A stretch of 8,994 nt of DNA from an uncultured Collinsella sp. (GTDB lineage Bacteria; Actinomycetota; Coriobacteriia; Coriobacteriales; Coriobacteriaceae). Each line of letters begins with the position of its first letter. Position 1 is the first letter of the stretch. The stretch lies in the NCBI GenBank assembly GCA_900553935.1, contig USFK01000045.1, positions 1-8,994 on the forward strand. Reading direction: 5' to 3'. The position numbers and the translations under genes are program-made. The notes beneath the pieces are model-generated. The model saw nothing but the letters and a program-made list of their open reading frames with translations. It was not told the DNA's origin and ran no database searches. This document shows positions 6,409 through 8,994 of this stretch, piece by piece.

Positions 6409-6507
6409 GAAGCCATCTGGCGGGCAATCTGCCGCTCAGCTTCGACGGCATGACCAGAAGGTCAATGCCGTCTCGCTTCACGGCACCTTGCCTCGCCAGC
6501 TGGCTTC
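6409..6507. repeat. 99-nt long imperfect hairpin in the lacB to lacX gap
   Basis: Arms pair from outside to inside: GAAGCCA (6409-6415) with TGGCTTC (6501-6507), CTGGCG with CGCCAG, GGCA with TGCC, GCCG with CGGC. The inner stem is GACGGCATGACC (6444-6455) with GGTCA plus TGCCGTC (6460-6472, one bulged A), closed by loop AGAA. Small symmetric internal loops separate the helices. It could be a structured RNA, a processing or attenuation signal, or a palindromic repeat unit. The 10-bp sequence GTGGGGTTAC flanks both hairpins at 6363-6372 and 6529-6538. Confidence 0.6.
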
Positions 6508-6539
6508 TCGCTGATGTCTGAGTGACCTGTGGGGTTACC

Positions 6540-6738
6540 GCTGTTGTTGCGAAGATTTCTGATACGGCAAGCTGCTCCGATAACACGTTTGCTTGCTTGG
6601 CTTGAGTGCTTCGTTTTGGCGGTACCCGGCATTCTGTAGCTTTTCAATTGACGGCTCGCGTTTCTGTGAGGGGGCGCGGGCCGGTTTTCTATCAGCCCTA
6701 TTGACTCGGCGGGCTGGCGTACGAAAGGGAAGGCTCCT
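6540..6738 (+). other. Non-coding leader of the lacX-lacC unit
   Basis: This is the rest of the 375-bp gap between lacB and the epimerase gene. I find no convincing protein, tRNA or clear promoter. TTGACG at 6652 and TTGACT at 6703 resemble -35 boxes but have no matching -10 box. It is therefore open whether lacX-lacC has its own promoter or is read through from lacAB. Confidence 0.4.
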
Positions 6739-7620
6739 ATGGAGTTTGTTCTTGATAACGGTTCTGTTCGTGTGACACTGAGCACGGCTGGCGGATCGTT
6801 CACTTCGATTAAAGCCAACGGTCGCGAGTACCTGTGGCAGGGCGATCCTTCGGTCTGGTCGGGCCAGGCGCCCATTTGCTTTCCGATTTGCGGCGGCCTT
6901 CGTAACGGTCGCGCGATGACCATGGGCGGCCGCGAGGTCAAGCTTGCCCGCCACGGCTTTGCCCGCAAGCAGGAGTGGAAGCTCGAGGAGCAGGGTGACA
7001 ACATGGTTGCGCTGAGCCTAAGCTCTGCCGACCACGCCGAGCTGCTCGAGCAGTATCCGTATCCGTTTAAGATTGTTGCTCGTTACACGATCGATTCGGA
7101 AAAGGTGGCCGTGTCGTACGAGGTGACCAATGAGGGCACCGAGGACATGCCGTTTTTTGTGGGTGGCCACCCCGGCTTTAAGTGCCCGCTCGACGAGGAC
7201 GAGTCCTATGACGACTATGAGCTTCGTTTTGATCAGCGTGAGGCCGCCGAGCTCTGTACTGCCGTTCCCTCGACGGGCCTGATTGATGTCGAGCATCGCA
7301 GCAAGAACCCCATGATCGGTCAGAACCTGCCGCTGACCCACGAACTCTTCGACTTCGCGGAGACCATCTTTGACGTGCTCGACAGTCGCGTGGTTACGCT
7401 GACCAAGAAAACCGAGGACAAGGGCGTGCGCCTGACGTTCCCTGATATGCCATACCTGATTGTGTGGAGCAAGCCCGAGGGCGACTTTGTGGCCGTGGAA
7501 CCGTGGGGCGGCCTGTCTACCTGCTCCGATGAGGACGATATTCTGGAGCACAAGCGTGGCTGCCTGGTTGCCAAGCCGGGGGAGACCGTCACTCGCGGTT
7601 TTGAGATCGAGATCCTTTAA
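6739..7620 (+). CDS. lacX: Aldose 1-epimerase family protein, LacX-type
   Basis: This is a 293-residue cytoplasmic protein of the galactose mutarotase fold (beta-sandwich), similar in length and context to LacX of lactococcal lac operons. Expected catalytic-site residues are present: His72 in ARHGFAR, His144 in GGHPGF and Glu254 in AVEPWGG. The N-terminal stretch NGREYLWQGDPSVW (27-40) is typical of the LacX/YeaD-like branch. It probably interconverts alpha and beta anomers of a sugar or sugar phosphate in the lactose pathway. The exact substrate cannot be read from the sequence. An AAGGGAAGG ribosome site (6725-6733) precedes the ATG by 5 bases. It lies 56 bases before lacC and probably shares its transcript. 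A standard galM is the alternative, but that is usually near 340 residues. Confidence 0.88.
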   Translation: MEFVLDNGSVRVTLSTAGGSFTSIKANGREYLWQGDPSVWSGQAPICFPICGGLRNGRAMTMGGREVKLARHGFARKQEWKLEEQGDNMVALSLSSADHAELLEQYPYPFKIVARYTIDSEKVAVSYEVTNEGTEDMPFFVGGHPGFKCPLDEDESYDDYELRFDQREAAELCTAVPSTGLIDVEHRSKNPMIGQNLPLTHELFDFAETIFDVLDSRVVTLTKKTEDKGVRLTFPDMPYLIVWSKPEGDFVAVEPWGGLSTCSDEDDILEHKRGCLVAKPGETVTRGFEIEIL

Positions 7621-7676
7621 CGAGCTATCGTATGTTTGGGGCTGCGCGTGTCGTGCCCCGGAAACAGGAGTTCAAC

Positions 7677-8612
7677 ATGATTCTGACCGTTACCATGAAC
7701 CCGTCGATCGATACGCGCTATCAACTCGACAAGCTGATTATCGACGACGTGAACCGCGTGACGCCCGAAAAGACCGCTGGCGGCAAGGGCCTCAACGTGA
7801 GCCGCGTGCTGCTGCAGTTGGGCGACGATGTGCTCGCGACCGGTCTGCTCGGCGGCCACATGGGTGCCTATATGGCCGAGCTTATGGATGCCGACGGCGT
7901 CAAGAACGACTTTGTGCCCATTGCCGGTGAGACGCGCATTTGCCTGAATATCCTGCACGAGGGCAATCAGACCGAGCTGCTGGAGAGCGGCCCGCAGATC
8001 GCTCCCGCCGAGCTCGATGCCTTTACGGCCAAGTTCGCCGAGCTTGCAGCGAAGGCGGACGTTGTGACGCTTTCGGGCTCGCTGCCGCGTGGCGTCGATG
8101 CCGGCTACTATGCCGAGCTCGTCAAGATCGCCGAGGAGGCGGGCGCCAAGGTGCTGCTCGACACCTCGGGTGCATCGCTGGAGGCCGCGCTGGAGTCTGA
8201 CGCTAAGCCTGAGCTCGTAAAGCCCAACCTGACCGAGATTAACGGCCTGCTGGGTACGTCCTTTACGACTGATGATGTCGATGCCCTGCGCGAGGCGCTT
8301 GCCGCCGATGACCGCTTTGCCGGTATCCCCTGGGTTGTCGTATCGATGGGCGCTGCCGGGTCGGTGGGCTTCCATGAGGGTCGCGCGTTCCGCGCCAAGA
8401 CATCCGCGATTGCAGCTGTGAACGCGACGGGTTCCGGTGACTCGACCATCGCCGGCTTTGCGCATGCCATTGCTGCTGGTGCCGACGATGTCACGGTGCT
8501 CAAGACCGCCAATACCTGCGGCAAGCTCAACGCCATGGATCCCAAGACCGGCCACCTGGTCATGGACCGCTGGGACGAGATCTACAACAACGTTGAGGTC
8601 GTAGAGTTGTAG
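7677..8612 (+). CDS. lacC: Tagatose-6-phosphate kinase
   Basis: This PfkB-family sugar kinase phosphorylates tagatose-6-phosphate to tagatose-1,6-bisphosphate with ATP, the step after LacAB. It has 311 residues against about 310 for classical LacC. The N-terminal MILTVTMNPSID is typical of the LacC/FruK branch. The substrate-side glycine motif is TAGGKGLNVSR (33-43), SGSLPRG is at 133-139, and the anion-hole signature ATGSGDSTIAGF (250-261) carries catalytic base Asp255. The start at 7677 is preferred over an in-frame ATG 15 codons upstream because ACAGGAG (7664-7670) lies 6 bases before it and the family begins here. 1-Phosphofructokinase (FruK) is the main alternative, and the linked lacA and lacB favour LacC. 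The aldolase gene lacD, often next in such operons, does not follow. Confidence 0.92.
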   Translation: MILTVTMNPSIDTRYQLDKLIIDDVNRVTPEKTAGGKGLNVSRVLLQLGDDVLATGLLGGHMGAYMAELMDADGVKNDFVPIAGETRICLNILHEGNQTELLESGPQIAPAELDAFTAKFAELAAKADVVTLSGSLPRGVDAGYYAELVKIAEEAGAKVLLDTSGASLEAALESDAKPELVKPNLTEINGLLGTSFTTDDVDALREALAADDRFAGIPWVVVSMGAAGSVGFHEGRAFRAKTSAIAAVNATGSGDSTIAGFAHAIAAGADDVTVLKTANTCGKLNAMDPKTGHLVMDRWDEIYNNVEVVEL

Positions 8613-8634
8613 CGGTTGTGACTCCTAATAGAAT

Positions 8635-8698
8635 GAGCGTGGATGATCTCCTGCTTTTGGTGCCCATACGAGCTCAAAGTGGGAGATTTTCCACGCTC
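8635..8698 (+). repeat. 64-nt hairpin downstream of lacC
   Basis: GAGCGTGGA (8635-8643) pairs with TCCACGCTC (8690-8698). After a 2x2 internal loop, ATCTCC (8646-8651) pairs with GGAGAT (8682-8687). No T-run follows. It begins 22 bases after the lacC stop and may be a weak terminator, a 3' stabilising hairpin or a palindromic repeat. Confidence 0.55.
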
Positions 8699-8706
8699 GA
8701 GTCATT

Positions 8707-8760
8707 AGTCGTTGGGGACGTTCTTGTTTGACTAGTCGTTTAAGAACGTCCCCAATGACT
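8707..8760. repeat. 54-bp GGGGACGTTCTT palindrome
   Basis: AGTCGTTGGGGACGTTCTT (8707-8725) and its reverse complement (8742-8760) differ at one of 19 positions. The 16-base loop contains the perfect 8-bp palindrome GACTAGTC (8730-8737). The core recurs as direct repeats at 3632-3677. It looks like a REP-like or MITE-like dispersed unit, with no transposase in the window. Confidence 0.75.
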
Positions 8761-8765
8761 ACACG

Positions 8766-8812
8766 CAAAAACGGCGCCCGCTGGCGATGTTGCCGGCGGG
8801 CGCCGTTGTCTT
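8766..8812. terminator. Bidirectional terminator between convergent genes
   Basis: AACGGCGCCCGC (8770-8781) pairs perfectly with GCGGGCGCCGTT (8796-8807), extended by GGC/GCC around loop GATGTT. On the minus strand a T5 run follows, so it best serves the leftward gene ending at 8854. On the plus strand it is followed by TTGTCTTG and may also stop lacX-lacC transcription. Confidence 0.8.
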
Positions 8813-8820
8813 GAAGACGA

Positions 8821-8855
8821 AATGATCCGTTTTCCTTCGTCCCCAGGGGATCATT
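8821..8855 (+). repeat. 35-bp dispersed repeat, copy 2
   Basis: AATGATCC (8821-8828) and GGATCATT (8848-8855) form a perfect 8-bp terminal inverted repeat, with an inner TCCCC-A-GGGGA palindrome (8840-8850). It matches the reverse complement of 3686-3720 at 26 of 35 positions. Its end overlaps the stop codon of the minus-strand gene by two bases. Confidence 0.6.
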
Positions 8856-8994
8856 ACAGTGAGTCGATAAAGCGCTGCTGGGCGGCGCGGCCGGCTTCGT
8901 TCCACTTAAAGACGCCGGCGTTGTCGAGCACGTGACCAAACACCACGCCAACCTCCTCGTGCAGGATATCGATGGCGTTATCTGCCGCAAGCTC
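8854..8994 (-). CDS. C-terminal fragment of an unrecognised protein
   Basis: Only the last 46 codons lie in the window, ending at a TAA at 8854-8856. The reading frame is open to the right edge and has the GC-rich codon use of its neighbours. The fragment includes ILHEEVGVVFGHVLDNAGVF and ends AAQQRFIDSL, a soluble, helix-prone tail. I do not recognise the family, and it does not look like the end of LacD or LacG. It converges on lacC, and a strong stem-loop with a minus-strand T-run (8766-8812) lies just downstream as its probable terminator. Confidence 0.7.
   Translation of the reverse strand, partial: ELAADNAIDILHEEVGVVFGHVLDNAGVFKWNEAGRAAQQRFIDSL

Noticed and set aside
7632..7676. 15-codon N-terminal extension of lacC
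   Set aside because: There is no good ribosome site before 7632, whereas ACAGGAG precedes 7677, where the family N-terminus MILTVTMNPS begins.
7617..8555. Minus-strand 312-codon frame opposite lacC
   Set aside because: It is an antisense shadow. The plus strand encodes an intact PfkB kinase with all motifs.
8625..8990. Minus-strand 121-codon frame at the right edge
   Set aside because: It runs through the terminator and palindromes and is Ser/Thr/Pro/Cys-rich. The frame ending at 8854 has normal codon use and stops just before a terminator.
1..8994. CRISPR array, tRNA or rRNA genes, toxin-antitoxin or defence genes
   Set aside because: No regularly spaced repeats, cloverleaf-like segments or matching proteins were found on reading both strands.

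Overview
The window looks like a chromosomal lactose/galactose catabolism locus from a GC-rich Gram-positive gut actinobacterium. A Collinsella-like member of the Coriobacteriia is my best guess. That rests on overall composition, strong AGGAGG-type ribosome binding sites, a Firmicutes-style lactose-PTS/tagatose-6-phosphate gene set written in GC-rich codons, and GGGGACGTTC-type intergenic repeats that I associate from memory with this group. The genus is an inference and was not tested.

Layout. The minus strand from 1646 to the left edge carries lacE (lactose PTS EIICB, C-terminus cut by the window). It diverges from a LacI-family regulator at 2002-3006 across a 355-bp region that holds two nearly identical operator-like palindromes in opposite orientation. 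Next on the plus strand is lacF (lactose PTS EIIA, 3221-3559), with its own terminator. A 460-bp non-coding stretch follows, full of repeats, including a 154-bp element with perfect 25-bp terminal inverted repeats. A polytopic membrane protein of unknown function (4026-5039) has its own terminator. Then come lacA (5347-5775) and lacB (5839-6363), the two subunits of galactose-6-phosphate isomerase. A 375-bp region with two large hairpins separates them from a LacX-type aldose 1-epimerase (6739-7620) and lacC, tagatose-6-phosphate kinase (7677-8612). The right edge has three or four stem-loops and the C-terminus of an unrecognised minus-strand gene.

Function. LacF and LacE would import lactose (or another galactoside) as the 6-phosphate. 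After cleavage by a 6-phospho-beta-galactosidase, LacAB would convert galactose-6-phosphate to tagatose-6-phosphate and LacC would phosphorylate it to tagatose-1,6-bisphosphate. The epimerase would balance sugar anomers. The 6-phospho-beta-galactosidase (lacG) and the tagatose-bisphosphate aldolase (lacD) are not in the window.

Regulation and novelty. The lac genes are split into at least three transcription units. The lacF and lacA upstream regions share a 19-bp sequence of two GTTC half-sites 10 bp apart, resembling DeoR-family operators, whereas lacE and the regulator gene share a different LacI-type palindrome. This suggests two superimposed regulators. No defence, toxin-antitoxin or CRISPR system is visible. 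The most unusual parts are the non-coding inverted-repeat elements and the two-operator regulatory layout.
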